NCBI GenBank assembly: GCA_022842465.1
Contig: JALHPN010000004.1
Location: 1 to 64,000 of the forward strand
Direction: 5' to 3'
Source: Polyangiaceae bacterium
GTDB taxonomy: Bacteria > Myxococcota_A > Polyangia > Polyangiales > Polyangiaceae
DNA length: 64,000 bases
Every line of letters begins with the position of its first letter. Position 1 is the first letter of the stretch. The notes under the pieces are model-generated. The model was given only the letters and a program-made list of their open reading frames with translations. It was not told the DNA's origin and did not search any database. The position numbers and the translations under genes were made by a program. Below are positions 35,475 through 44,517 of the stretch, in pieces.

Positions 35475-36038
35475 GTGAGCACCGTGCAGATGATCGCCAT
35501 CAACAAGATCCGCGTGCTCAACCCGCGGGCGAGGAACCATGCGAATTTCGCGGAGATCGTGACGAACGTCTCGAAGGTCGGCCTCAAGAAGCCCATCACT
35601 GTGTGCCCACGGGCCGGCTCCGGCGGCGAGTACGACCTGGTCTGCGGCCAGGGGCGTCTCGAAGCGCTCGCAAGGCTGGGGCAGACTCACGTGCCTGCCC
35701 TCGTCGTCGAGGCGACGCCGGAGGACCGGTACATCATGAGCCTCGTCGAGAACATCGCGCGCCGGCACCCGGACAGCCTCGATCTGGTCCGCAGCATCGC
35801 GGCGCTCGAGGAACGCGGCTACAACCCGGCCCAGATCGCTGACAAGGTCGGCGTGACCGAGAAGTACGTCCGGGGTCTCCTGCGCCTCCATGCGAAGGGA
35901 GAGGAGGTCCTGCTCGCGGCAGTGGAGCGCGGTGAGCTCCTCTCTCGAGGGTTGAAATCCGGGCTGCGACGCGCCCTGTCGCAGCATATGCCCGATTTGT
36001 CCCCCGCGGGGGTGGACTCCATGCCTCAGGTCCATTGA
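35475..36038 (+). CDS. truncated ParB/RepB-type partition protein
   Basis: A 187-aa protein starting GTG (MSTVQM). Residues 1-155 match the ParB/RepB N-terminal and HTH region: IRVLNPRARNHANFAEIV, VGLKKPITV, CGQGRLEALARLG, MSLVENIARRHPDSLDLV and VTEKYVRGLL. Family members of this RepB type usually have about 130 more residues. Here homology stops after LLAAVERGEL and the tail runs through two hairpins (35963-35985 and palindrome 36001-36012). It is a likely remnant of a plasmid or integrative element. It may still bind DNA, since the HTH is kept. Confidence 0.7.
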   Translation: MSTVQMIAINKIRVLNPRARNHANFAEIVTNVSKVGLKKPITVCPRAGSGGEYDLVCGQGRLEALARLGQTHVPALVVEATPEDRYIMSLVENIARRHPDSLDLVRSIAALEERGYNPAQIADKVGVTEKYVRGLLRLHAKGEEVLLAAVERGELLSRGLKSGLRRALSQHMPDLSPAGVDSMPQVH

Positions 36039-36051
36039 GACTGTACGGCCC

Positions 36052-36783
36052 GTGTTCGACGTTCCCGATCTCGACCCACCGCAACGCGACGCCGCGGCGT
36101 ATCTCGCCGCAGCCCTCTACGCCCTCGCCCGCGAGGAGCACGCCGGGCGGCGACCGAAGCGGCTCATCGAGCCGAACCACGCGACCTGGCAACGTTTTCG
36201 CGGTCGGCTCGGCCCGCTCGACTTCGCCGAGCTCGTTCTCGAGGACGCCGCGGTAAACCAGCCGGAGCCCTTCGCCCTGGAACGCGTGCTCGGGAGCAGA
36301 GAGGCCCTTCGCGCCTTGCCCGAAACCCTGGTCGGCGACTGGCTCTCGGAGCTGTCCCGGCTGCCGCTCGGTACTCCCGACCGGGATTACATCGAGGACC
36401 AGGCGAAGCGCCTCGGCTTGAAGGCGCGACCTGCGTTCAGCGACCTTCACAAGCTGGCGGCTCACCATCGCGTCCTCGAGCTGCCTGGCTCGGGAGGCCG
36501 CCTCGCCGCCCACGCCGTGCTGTCTCAGAGCGAGCTCTCGTTCAAGGACATGTTCACCGTCGCGTGTGCGTCCTGGCAGGAGCGCCTGCTCGCCGGGCTC
36601 GTCGCCGTGAGCCTCGACGTGCGCGGCGACACGCGCATCTTGGTCGATCCGACTCTCGAGCATGCTCGCAAGGCCGAGGGCGGGTTTTCGCACGTGTTCG
36701 GGCTGAAGCCCGAGAAGGGCGGCGCGTTCGACGCGCGCACGCTCGAGGGGTTCTTCCCCTCGGCAACCATCGTGCTCGTTTGA
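36052..36783 (+). CDS. unknown protein preceding pglW
   Basis: A 243-aa cytosolic protein starting GTG (MFDVPDLDPPQ). It is mostly helical. Visible stretches are EPNHATWQRFRGRLGPLDFAE, LSFKDMFTVACASWQERLLA and a C-terminal DTRILVDPTLEHARK. No family was recognised. It lies 13 bp before pglW on the same strand and is the first gene of the BREX run, so it is either an unnamed BREX-2 component or a regulator. Confidence 0.55.
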   Translation: MFDVPDLDPPQRDAAAYLAAALYALAREEHAGRRPKRLIEPNHATWQRFRGRLGPLDFAELVLEDAAVNQPEPFALERVLGSREALRALPETLVGDWLSELSRLPLGTPDRDYIEDQAKRLGLKARPAFSDLHKLAAHHRVLELPGSGGRLAAHAVLSQSELSFKDMFTVACASWQERLLAGLVAVSLDVRGDTRILVDPTLEHARKAEGGFSHVFGLKPEKGGAFDARTLEGFFPSATIVLV

Positions 36784-36796
36784 GGGGGCTTGTGGG

Positions 36797-39700
36797 GTGA
36801 CAGCGAAGTTCGTTCATGTCGGAGAACCAGCCCACGATGCCGAGCGCCAGGCGCTCAAGTTCCTCGTGGACAACCTGCCCGATGACTACGTCGTCTACGG
36901 CAACCCTTGGCTCGTGGAGCGGAGCGGCGCCGTCTTCGAGCTCGACGCGGTCGTCGTCGCACCGCACGCGCTCTACGTCGTCGAGATCAAGAGCTATCGC
37001 GGTGCGATCAGCGGCAACGACAACGATTGGTACATCCCTCAGCCGATTCGCAGCCCGCTCAAGCTCAATCGGAAGACGGCCCAGGTGCTCGCCTCGCTCC
37101 TCAAGCAGCGAAGCGTCGACGCCGCGCGCCCCTTCGTCGAGGGGCTCGTGTTCCTGTCGCACGCGAGCGACTCCCGCGTCGTCGGACCGGCGAGCGTGGA
37201 CCGCGTGCACACGCGCCGCACGATCCTCGGTTCGTTGCAGGATCCGACGTTGCTCTGGCGCCGCGAGGGACGTCGCCCGCCTGTCGACGAGCATGCCGCG
37301 CGCATCGTTCACGAGGTACTGACTGGCGCCAGCCCCTCGCAGAGGCCCGTGCGCCTCGTGCGCGAGTGGAAGCTCGAGGCGCCCGTCGATCGCACCGACC
37401 GCTACGTCGAGTACTTCGCGACGCACCGAATCACCTCCCAGCATGCGGTGCTCCGCATCTACGACGCGCCAATGCTGGAGGACGAGGCCACGCGAAAGCG
37501 GGTCGAGGATCTCTTCCGGTGGGAAGCCCAGGTTCTCCGGCGCATCGGTGAGCACCCGCACGTCCTTCACGCCGACGCGCCGTTCGTCGACGAAGCGGGC
37601 TTTGTCCTTCCGTTCGAACCTTTCTCCGGCATCACGCTTGGCAGTTGGATCGAGCGACACGGCGTGAAGCTCGGAGGCGCGGCGGGCATTCGCGCGAAGG
37701 TCGATCTCTGGAAGGAGATCGCCGAGGCGCTCGATGCGGCTCACCGGCAGGGCGTCGTTCACCGCCTGCTCCGTCCCGAGGTCATCCTCATCGAGGATGT
37801 TCCCGAGAAGCCGGACATCCGCGTCGCGGGCTTCGAGCTCGCCAAGCAGCTCTATCTCGCCGGGCAGACTGTCGCCATCAGCTCGCTCAGCGACGACCGG
37901 CGCCGGTGGGCTGCACCCGAGGTCGTTCGCTCCTTTTCCGATGCCGACGCGCGTTCGGACCAGTTCAGCCTCGGCGCGCTCCTCGCCCACATGCTCGTGG
38001 GGCGACCCGTGTTCGACTCGACCGAGGAGCTCATTCGACGAAACGGCGCGTTCACGCGCCTTCGCGACGTGAACCCGGCGTTCAAGCAAACGCTGGATCA
38101 AGCGCTCGGGACGATGCTCTCGATCGCGGCCGCCAATCGCTTTCCGTCCGTCGCGGCGGCGATCGACGCGGTCGAGAAGGCGGTCAGCGGCGGCTCGTCG
38201 CTTTCGCTGCCGACGACCCTCGATCCCGAGAACATCCCGCAGGGTACGAAGCTCGGGACGGATTACGAGGTCACGGGGAAGCTCGGCGCCGGCGGGATGG
38301 CCACCGTCTATATGGCGCGCCACCTGATGAGCGGCACCACGCGGGCGCTGAAGGTGTCGCGCCCAGATGCGCGAGCCGAGGAGGCGCTCACGAGCGAGCA
38401 CCGGGTCCTCATGCCGCTCGACCACGCGAACATCGTCAGGGCGATCGACATCACCGGCATCGTCCCCGAGCGCAAGACCCTCGTCCTCGAGCGCGTGAAG
38501 GGCGAGACGCTCGCCAAGCGACTCGCGGCGGGCGGGCTCACCGAGGAGGAGCGACGCCTCTACGCCGAGCATCTGGTCGCGGCGCTCACCTACCTCGAGC
38601 AGAAGGGAGTCGTTCACAAGGACATCAAGCCCGACAACCTCATTGTCAGCCCGGACGGACTGACGCTCATCGACTTCTCCCTCGGGGGAGAGGCCGCCGA
38701 CGAGACGACCATCGGCACGGCGCTCTATCGCGATCCGGCGCTCGAGCGCTGGTCGCCGGTCAGCGATCGGTACGCCGCCGCGCTCTGTCTCTTCGAGATG
38801 TACGTGGGACGCCACGCCTTCGGGGGACAGGCCCCGGCGCCGGGCGAGGGACCGCGCCTCGACGATCAGGAGGTCGATCGCGTCGACCTTGCCGAGTTCT
38901 TCCGCAAGGCCCTCTCGCCGTCTCCGAACCAGCGCCACCCGTCCGCGCTGGCCATGCGCTCGCACTTTCACGACGCGCTCGGCTCGAAGGCGGTGACCTC
39001 GGTCCCGCCGCCGTCACCCGCGGGCGGACTCCGTGCGGGCGACGCGCCGTTGTCGGCGACCGCGCTCAGCGGCACCGCGCTTTCCTGCCTGAGGCGAGCC
39101 GGTATCACGACCCAAGGAGCGCTCGTGGCGCTCGACGACGCGAAGATCTCGGCGCTCCCTGGCCTCGGCACGAAGAAACGCGAAGAGGTTCTCGCGCTCC
39201 GCAAGTCGCTCATCGAGTCGGGGGTCGAGCCGGCCGGGGCGCATACGGTCGAGCGTCATCCGCTCTACCCCGCACTGATCGGTGAAGAGACGGACGTTCA
39301 CGCGCTTGGCCTCCCCGGCGGCCTCGCCGATACCCTCGCGCGCGCGGGCTTCTCGACCGTCGGCCGCATCGCCGACGCGACGCGCCAGGATCTCGGCAAG
39401 CTCCAAGGTGTTGGCCCCAAGACGATCGCTCAGATCGTGCAGGGGCTCCAGCGCTTCGGCGAATCCTCGCGCAGCAGCAACGTCCCGACCTCCCTCGATG
39501 GGCTGTGGGAGCTCGCGACGAGCGCCTTCCAGGGCCAGCAGCGGCCCGTGCTCGAGCGCCTCTTCGGCATCCGTGGTGGCCGCTCTGTTACGCAGGCCGA
39601 GCTCGTCGACGAGATGGGGCTGTCCCAGCCCAACATCAGCCTCCTCAAGCAGCGCGCGGTCGACATCATCGATCGCCGCATCCTTGACGAGGTGGTCGAG

Positions 39701-40888
39701 CACGTGGAGGGCCTCTTGGTCGCGGCGGGAGGGCTCCTTCGGATCGACGAGGTCGGCGCCCGGCTTCTCGAGCGATGGCCGGTCGCGTCGGAGTTCGCCG
39801 AGCTGGGCTTCCTCCGCCTGCTCGCTGAGCTGGCGCCGACGAGGTTCACGTGCCTGCCGGTGCTCGATGAAGATCCGGGTGAGGTACTGGCGCGGCCGAC
39901 CTTCGACGCCCAATCCATCGAGGCGTTCCTCCAGGCGGCGCGCACGCTCGCGGCTTGGCCCCCGAAGAAGGCGGATGGCGTGCGCCAGAGCCTTCAGTCG
40001 TACTTGCCCGAGTATCCGCTGGATCCGATCGGGCTCGCGACGCGTCTCTCGCGGGACCTTCGGCTGACCGACGACGGCGAGCTCTACGAGACGCCCGTGC
40101 TGCTCAGCGCCGCCGTCGCGCACGTCCTACGGAAGGCGCGCTTTCCCATCAAGCTCGACGATCTGCGCGCGACGCTGCTTGCGCACTTCGGCTCAGCGCT
40201 GAATCCTCCTCCCGAGCTGCCCGAACTCACCGTCCTCGTGACGAAGCTCGCGACTTACCAGGTCGATGCTGCGACCGGGACCGTCGACGTTCCTGCGACG
40301 CGGTCGATCGAAACGAAGGCGGAGGTGACGGCGGATCCGTTGCCCTTCGAGCTCCGCGCGGAGGATCCCGGTGAGCTCGCCTGCGGCGTCCTCCGGAGCC
40401 TGGCCGAGCGAGATGGCTTCCGCTTGGTTGTCGCGTCTCCGGAAGACCACTCCGACATCGCGCGGAGCCTCGTGAGGTGCCTTGGGAGCGACGCGACGTA
40501 CGTGAGCTACGAGGACGCGTTCTTCGAGCGAGCCGGCGACCAGGTCGATGCGCTGGAGCGCGCGGAGAAGTTCCTCGCCTCGAGGCCCAAGCTGAGGCGC
40601 GAAGCCGAAGCGCTGCTCGACGCGCTCGTGAAGGATCACGGTCGGCCGGGGGCTCGCGTCGTCCTCGGCGACGCCGCGCTCTGGGGCATCTGCGACGCGC
40701 TCCACCTCGTAAAGCGGCTCTACGAGCTGACGGCGACGGGCGGGCGCGGCTTCTGGGTGCTCGTCATCCCCGGCCTCATGCATCAAAGCCAACCGCTCTT
40801 CAACGAGAAGCCCGGCGCGATCGTCTTCAGTATGCGCGGCACCGTGCTGCCCCTCGTGAAACCCGTACCCGCTTCGCTGACTCCCTGA
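36797..40888 (+). CDS. pglW: BREX-2 (Pgl) serine/threonine kinase PglW
   Basis: A 1363-aa protein. An N-terminal NERD nuclease-related domain (about 15-130: FELDAVVVAPHALYVVEIKS) is followed by two kinase-like domains. The first (about 195-480) is degenerate: the HRD loop reads HRLLRPEV near residue 322 and DFG is replaced by AGFEL. The second (about 490-760) has G-loop GAGGMATVY, catalytic HKDIKPDN (607-614) and DFS. Two helix-hairpin-helix motifs follow (LPGLGTKKREE about 786; LQGVGPKTIAQ about 870). PglW is the kinase of type 2 BREX phage defence and is needed for activity in the Streptomyces Pgl system. GTG at 36797 starts it, and pglX begins 5 bp after its stop. Confidence 0.9.
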   Translation: MTAKFVHVGEPAHDAERQALKFLVDNLPDDYVVYGNPWLVERSGAVFELDAVVVAPHALYVVEIKSYRGAISGNDNDWYIPQPIRSPLKLNRKTAQVLASLLKQRSVDAARPFVEGLVFLSHASDSRVVGPASVDRVHTRRTILGSLQDPTLLWRREGRRPPVDEHAARIVHEVLTGASPSQRPVRLVREWKLEAPVDRTDRYVEYFATHRITSQHAVLRIYDAPMLEDEATRKRVEDLFRWEAQVLRRIGEHPHVLHADAPFVDEAGFVLPFEPFSGITLGSWIERHGVKLGGAAGIRAKVDLWKEIAEALDAAHRQGVVHRLLRPEVILIEDVPEKPDIRVAGFELAKQLYLAGQTVAISSLSDDRRRWAAPEVVRSFSDADARSDQFSLGALLAHMLVGRPVFDSTEELIRRNGAFTRLRDVNPAFKQTLDQALGTMLSIAAANRFPSVAAAIDAVEKAVSGGSSLSLPTTLDPENIPQGTKLGTDYEVTGKLGAGGMATVYMARHLMSGTTRALKVSRPDARAEEALTSEHRVLMPLDHANIVRAIDITGIVPERKTLVLERVKGETLAKRLAAGGLTEEERRLYAEHLVAALTYLEQKGVVHKDIKPDNLIVSPDGLTLIDFSLGGEAADETTIGTALYRDPALERWSPVSDRYAAALCLFEMYVGRHAFGGQAPAPGEGPRLDDQEVDRVDLAEFFRKALSPSPNQRHPSALAMRSHFHDALGSKAVTSVPPPSPAGGLRAGDAPLSATALSGTALSCLRRAGITTQGALVALDDAKISALPGLGTKKREEVLALRKSLIESGVEPAGAHTVERHPLYPALIGEETDVHALGLPGGLADTLARAGFSTVGRIADATRQDLGKLQGVGPKTIAQIVQGLQRFGESSRSSNVPTSLDGLWELATSAFQGQQRPVLERLFGIRGGRSVTQAELVDEMGLSQPNISLLKQRAVDIIDRRILDEVVEHVEGLLVAAGGLLRIDEVGARLLERWPVASEFAELGFLRLLAELAPTRFTCLPVLDEDPGEVLARPTFDAQSIEAFLQAARTLAAWPPKKADGVRQSLQSYLPEYPLDPIGLATRLSRDLRLTDDGELYETPVLLSAAVAHVLRKARFPIKLDDLRATLLAHFGSALNPPPELPELTVLVTKLATYQVDAATGTVDVPATRSIETKAEVTADPLPFELRAEDPGELACGVLRSLAERDGFRLVVASPEDHSDIARSLVRCLGSDATYVSYEDAFFERAGDQVDALERAEKFLASRPKLRREAEALLDALVKDHGRPGARVVLGDAALWGICDALHLVKRLYELTATGGRGFWVLVIPGLMHQSQPLFNEKPGAIVFSMRGTVLPLVKPVPASLTP

Positions 40889-40893
40889 TCTCG

Positions 40894-43800
40894 ATGGACC
40901 AAACCACACGCAAGTCGCTGACGCAGAGCCTGAGCAAGCTGACCGTGGAGATCGCGGCGGCGCTGCGCGTGCCGATGCGGACGCCCGGGCCGGTCCAGGA
41001 GGCGGCGCAGGCGCTCCACCGCGAGGAGCAGGTCGGCGAAGCCTTCGATCTCTGGACCGATCTGCTCTCCCGCCGCGCGTCCGTCCTCTGGGTGCTGAAG
41101 AGCCTCTACCTGCGCATCCTCGAAGACCGCGGTCTCCTCCAGCCGCGGAGGATCCTCGACGCCGAGGACGAGCTCTTCCGGCACCTCGCTCCGAACCTCG
41201 GGCCCACGGCGTACCTCCGGTGGGTGTTCCGCGATCTCGCGTCCGCTCGTGGTGGCCTCCCCGAGCTCTTCGCGCCCCAGCCCGCGGAGCTCGCTGTCGT
41301 GCCCGACGCGCTCTCGCAGCGGCTCATCGACTTCTGGCGGAGCAAGAATCCGGACACAGGCGAGCTGCTCTACCGCTTCGACGACGAGCACTTCGACAGC
41401 CGGCTGATGGGGGACCTCTATCAGGACCTCGATCCGGTCGTGAAGAAGCGCTACGCGCTCCTCCAGACGCCGGACTTCGTCCTCGACTTCATCCTCGACG
41501 AGACGCTCACGCCCGCGATCGCCGAGTGGGGCGTCGAGAACGTGCGCGTCCTCGATCCAGCCTGCGGATCGGGCCACTTCTTGCTCGCCGCGTTCAAGAG
41601 GCTCGTCGCTGGCATGCGGTCGAAGCACCCGGCACGGCCCGTGCGCGAAATCGTCGAAGACGTCCTCTCACGCGTCGTCGGAATCGATCTCAACGACTAC
41701 GCCTGCGGTCTCGCTCGCGCGCGCCTCGTGATGACGGCGCTCGAGACGTGCCGCGAGACCGACCTCGCGGCAGCGGGCACGTTCCACCCACGCGTGTTCT
41801 GGGCCGATGCCCTCGAGCAGGTCGAAGAGGACGAGCAGCTCGGGCTGGCCACCATCGCGGACGACCATCGTTCAGCGATGGCGCTCCTCACACCGCCGGA
41901 GGTCCGCGCGGCGCTTCGCCCGGAGCTGAAGAAGCGCTTCCACGTGGTCGTGGGCAACCCGCCGTTCGACAATGAGAAGGACCCTCGACGGCGCGAGTAT
42001 CACCGCAGCCGTGGCAAAAGCGGACCGCGCTATCGTGCGGCCGCCGGCAAGTACTCCCTTAGCGCTCCGTTTATCGAAAGAGCGTTTCAGATTGCGAGTC
42101 CAAACGGGTGGGTTGGGCTGATTACTGCAAATTCATTCATGAAGAACGAGTTTGGCAAGGCAGTCATTGAGCGAGTTCTGCGGACCCTCGACATCCGAGA
42201 GGTTGTTGACTCTTCGGGCGTGCTTATTCCTGGCGCAGCCATTCCAACAGTCATTCTCATTTGTCGAAACCGTCGACCAGCAGCGAAAGATGTACTCGTA
42301 ACGATGGGCAAGAAGCGGGAGCCACGCCCTCCAGAGGATCCCGCGAAGGGGATGGTCTGGATGTCGATCGCTTTGCATCACAGAGCGGTCGGATACGACG
42401 GTGAGTTTATCTCGGTCACGCGTGTCGAGCGCGACGTCTTGTCGGAACATCCGTGGCGCATTGGTGGCGGCGGCGCGGCCGAGCTAAGCGCGAAGCTGCA
42501 GGAAGCACCAAATGTGCTTCTGGGCGAGATCGTCGAGAGCATCGGGATCAATTGTTTCACGCTTGCCGATGAGGTCTACGTGCGTGCGGCGCGTGACTGG
42601 CCTCGTGCGGGTGTCGCGACCCCGAGCCTCCAACCCATGCTCGGGGGTGAGACCATCAGAGATTGGGCGGCTCGTTGCGACGAGCTGGCCTTCTTTCCGT
42701 ACAACGAGGATTTTTCGCCGGCAGACCCCGCAACGCCTTCGCTATGGCGTGTCTGGCATTACCGGACGGAGTTGGCAAATGGCCTCCTGTTTGGAGGCAC
42801 TACCAAGGTTGAGGGCGGCCTTCGCTGGTACGAATACGGTCGTCTGACGCCGAGCAAGCTGGCCTCTCCGCTTTCGATTGTCGTGGCCGAGGTCGCGTCG
42901 CACAATCATGCAGTACTCGTTCGAGAGCCGACGCTTTGCAAGCAAAGTGCGATTGTTGTGAAGTTGGACGCAAATGCCTCGCTCGATGATCACCTCCTTC
43001 TTCTTGCGCAGCTAAACTCATCTGTCGCCGCCTTCTTCCTTCGCCAGGTGTGTCGCGATATGGGGGGCGGCGGAAACGGCCGTGGGATCAGCGACGAGCC
43101 CTGGGAGGTGCGCCTTCGCCTCAATTCAGGGAAGCTGGAGATGGTTCCACTGGCACGGCCTAAGACGGACGCGCGCTTGCAGATGTTCGCCCAAGCGCTG
43201 GACGAGGTTGCCCGGGAACGCTTCCTCGACGCGGTGGCGCGAACGATCGCGGATGCTGCGCCCCGCGGGGCATCCGCGTTGCGCGTTGCGCTCGAGACCC
43301 GTCGAGCACGTGACCTCGATCGGCTGTTTCGACTCGTCGGACTTCAAGAAGAACTCGATTGGCTCTGTTATGAGTTCTATCGTATTGACCCGTCGCCAGA
43401 CGCGCGCGACCCGAATCAAGTCTCGCCGATTTCCCCTGGGTGGCGACCTTTCGAGATCGCACTCGCTCGAAGGGAGGCGGAGAGTTGTAGTGCCGTCAGT
43501 CGCGGAGAGGAACCTGACGAGGCTCCTACCGCGTGGTTCACGCGGCACGGGTGGAACGCCGAAACGTCGATTGAAGCGATCCCCGAAGCCGAGCAAGCGA
43601 TCATGAGCGCTCGTCTCGAACGGACGCAGGCGAACCGTGAGTTAGCGCTACTGGAGCAGCCGACCTACAAGCGTCGGTGGTACAAGCCGGACTGCGAGCG
43701 GGAGGAGCGGCAGGCTATGGAGCTCTGGCTCGACGACCGTCTCGAAGCGTGGGCAAAGGAACGTGCTGCGCCGTTCACGGCCGCGCAGGCGAGCGCGGCG

Positions 43801-44517
43801 CTCCGTTCTGACGCGGGTGTCCTGGCGGTCGGCGAACTCCTCAGTCGACGCAGTGACTTCGACGTAGATGTGCTGATCGCTGAGCGTGTGCGCCTAGCTG
43901 CTGTCCCGAACATGAAGCACCACGTGTTCAAGGCAGAGGGCCTCCTCAAGCGCGCCGAGTGGGAGAAGACCTGGGAGCAGCAGCATCGGGAGGATTTCGG
44001 CGAGTCCGTGAAGCCGGACGTACCGCCAAAGTACTCCAAGGAAGACTTCCTCAAGAAGGAGTACTGGGACCTCCGAGGCAAGCTCGACGTCCCGAAGGAG
44101 CGCTTCATCGCGTTCACCGAGGTCCCTCCTCCCACCGGAGCGGAAACGCTCTACGCCTGGGCGGGGTGGACGCCGCGCGAGCGTGCGAAGGCGATGCTCG
44201 GTCTCGACGAGCAGCTCGAGGCCGCCGGGGTGAACGTCGCCGATCGCCACGGGCTACTCTACGGCGTGTGGTTCCTCCTCCCGTACGTTGCGTGGGAGTC
44301 CGCGGACGCTGCGCGCGACTTCCGCGCGGACGTTCGCAGCCTCGTCGGCGAGAACGGCGTGACCGAGGCGATGCTCGACGAGTGGGCCAAGCGCTTCCCG
44401 CCGCCGAAGGGAGGCAAGCCGGCCAAGCCGAAGCCCTCGCCGAGCGCGGCGCCGAAGGCGAAGAAGGGGGCGCGTGCGAAAGCGAAGGCGAAGGCGAAGG
44501 AGGACGCCGCGACGTGA
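40894..44517 (+). CDS. pglX: BREX-2 adenine-specific DNA methyltransferase PglX
   Basis: A 1207-aa N6-adenine methyltransferase that marks self DNA in BREX. The SAM motif is DPACGSG (Asp221) and the catalytic motif is NPPF (355-358). ATG at 40894 (MDQTTRKS) is 5 bp after pglW. The middle (about 41985-43500), expected to contain target recognition, is visibly less GC-rich and has different codon use from the flanks. For example 42121-42180 has 25 G/C of 60, against 42 of 60 at 41521-41580. The C-terminus ends in a Lys/Ala/Pro tail. Its stop overlaps the next start (GTGA). Confidence 0.93.
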   Translation: MDQTTRKSLTQSLSKLTVEIAAALRVPMRTPGPVQEAAQALHREEQVGEAFDLWTDLLSRRASVLWVLKSLYLRILEDRGLLQPRRILDAEDELFRHLAPNLGPTAYLRWVFRDLASARGGLPELFAPQPAELAVVPDALSQRLIDFWRSKNPDTGELLYRFDDEHFDSRLMGDLYQDLDPVVKKRYALLQTPDFVLDFILDETLTPAIAEWGVENVRVLDPACGSGHFLLAAFKRLVAGMRSKHPARPVREIVEDVLSRVVGIDLNDYACGLARARLVMTALETCRETDLAAAGTFHPRVFWADALEQVEEDEQLGLATIADDHRSAMALLTPPEVRAALRPELKKRFHVVVGNPPFDNEKDPRRREYHRSRGKSGPRYRAAAGKYSLSAPFIERAFQIASPNGWVGLITANSFMKNEFGKAVIERVLRTLDIREVVDSSGVLIPGAAIPTVILICRNRRPAAKDVLVTMGKKREPRPPEDPAKGMVWMSIALHHRAVGYDGEFISVTRVERDVLSEHPWRIGGGGAAELSAKLQEAPNVLLGEIVESIGINCFTLADEVYVRAARDWPRAGVATPSLQPMLGGETIRDWAARCDELAFFPYNEDFSPADPATPSLWRVWHYRTELANGLLFGGTTKVEGGLRWYEYGRLTPSKLASPLSIVVAEVASHNHAVLVREPTLCKQSAIVVKLDANASLDDHLLLLAQLNSSVAAFFLRQVCRDMGGGGNGRGISDEPWEVRLRLNSGKLEMVPLARPKTDARLQMFAQALDEVARERFLDAVARTIADAAPRGASALRVALETRRARDLDRLFRLVGLQEELDWLCYEFYRIDPSPDARDPNQVSPISPGWRPFEIALARREAESCSAVSRGEEPDEAPTAWFTRHGWNAETSIEAIPEAEQAIMSARLERTQANRELALLEQPTYKRRWYKPDCEREERQAMELWLDDRLEAWAKERAAPFTAAQASAALRSDAGVLAVGELLSRRSDFDVDVLIAERVRLAAVPNMKHHVFKAEGLLKRAEWEKTWEQQHREDFGESVKPDVPPKYSKEDFLKKEYWDLRGKLDVPKERFIAFTEVPPPTGAETLYAWAGWTPRERAKAMLGLDEQLEAAGVNVADRHGLLYGVWFLLPYVAWESADAARDFRADVRSLVGENGVTEAMLDEWAKRFPPPKGGKPAKPKPSPSAAPKAKKGARAKAKAKAKEDAAT

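Noticed and set aside
35963-35985. Stem-loop GCTGCGAC...GTCGCAGC as a terminator
   Set aside because: It lies inside the open ParB tail and lacks a T tract, so it is kept only as evidence of a junction.
35950-36045. CRISPR-like repeat fragments (GTTGAAATCC and CCATTGAGAC ends, with hairpins)
   Set aside because: Only one copy of each end, with no repeated unit or regular spacing. No cas gene is nearby.
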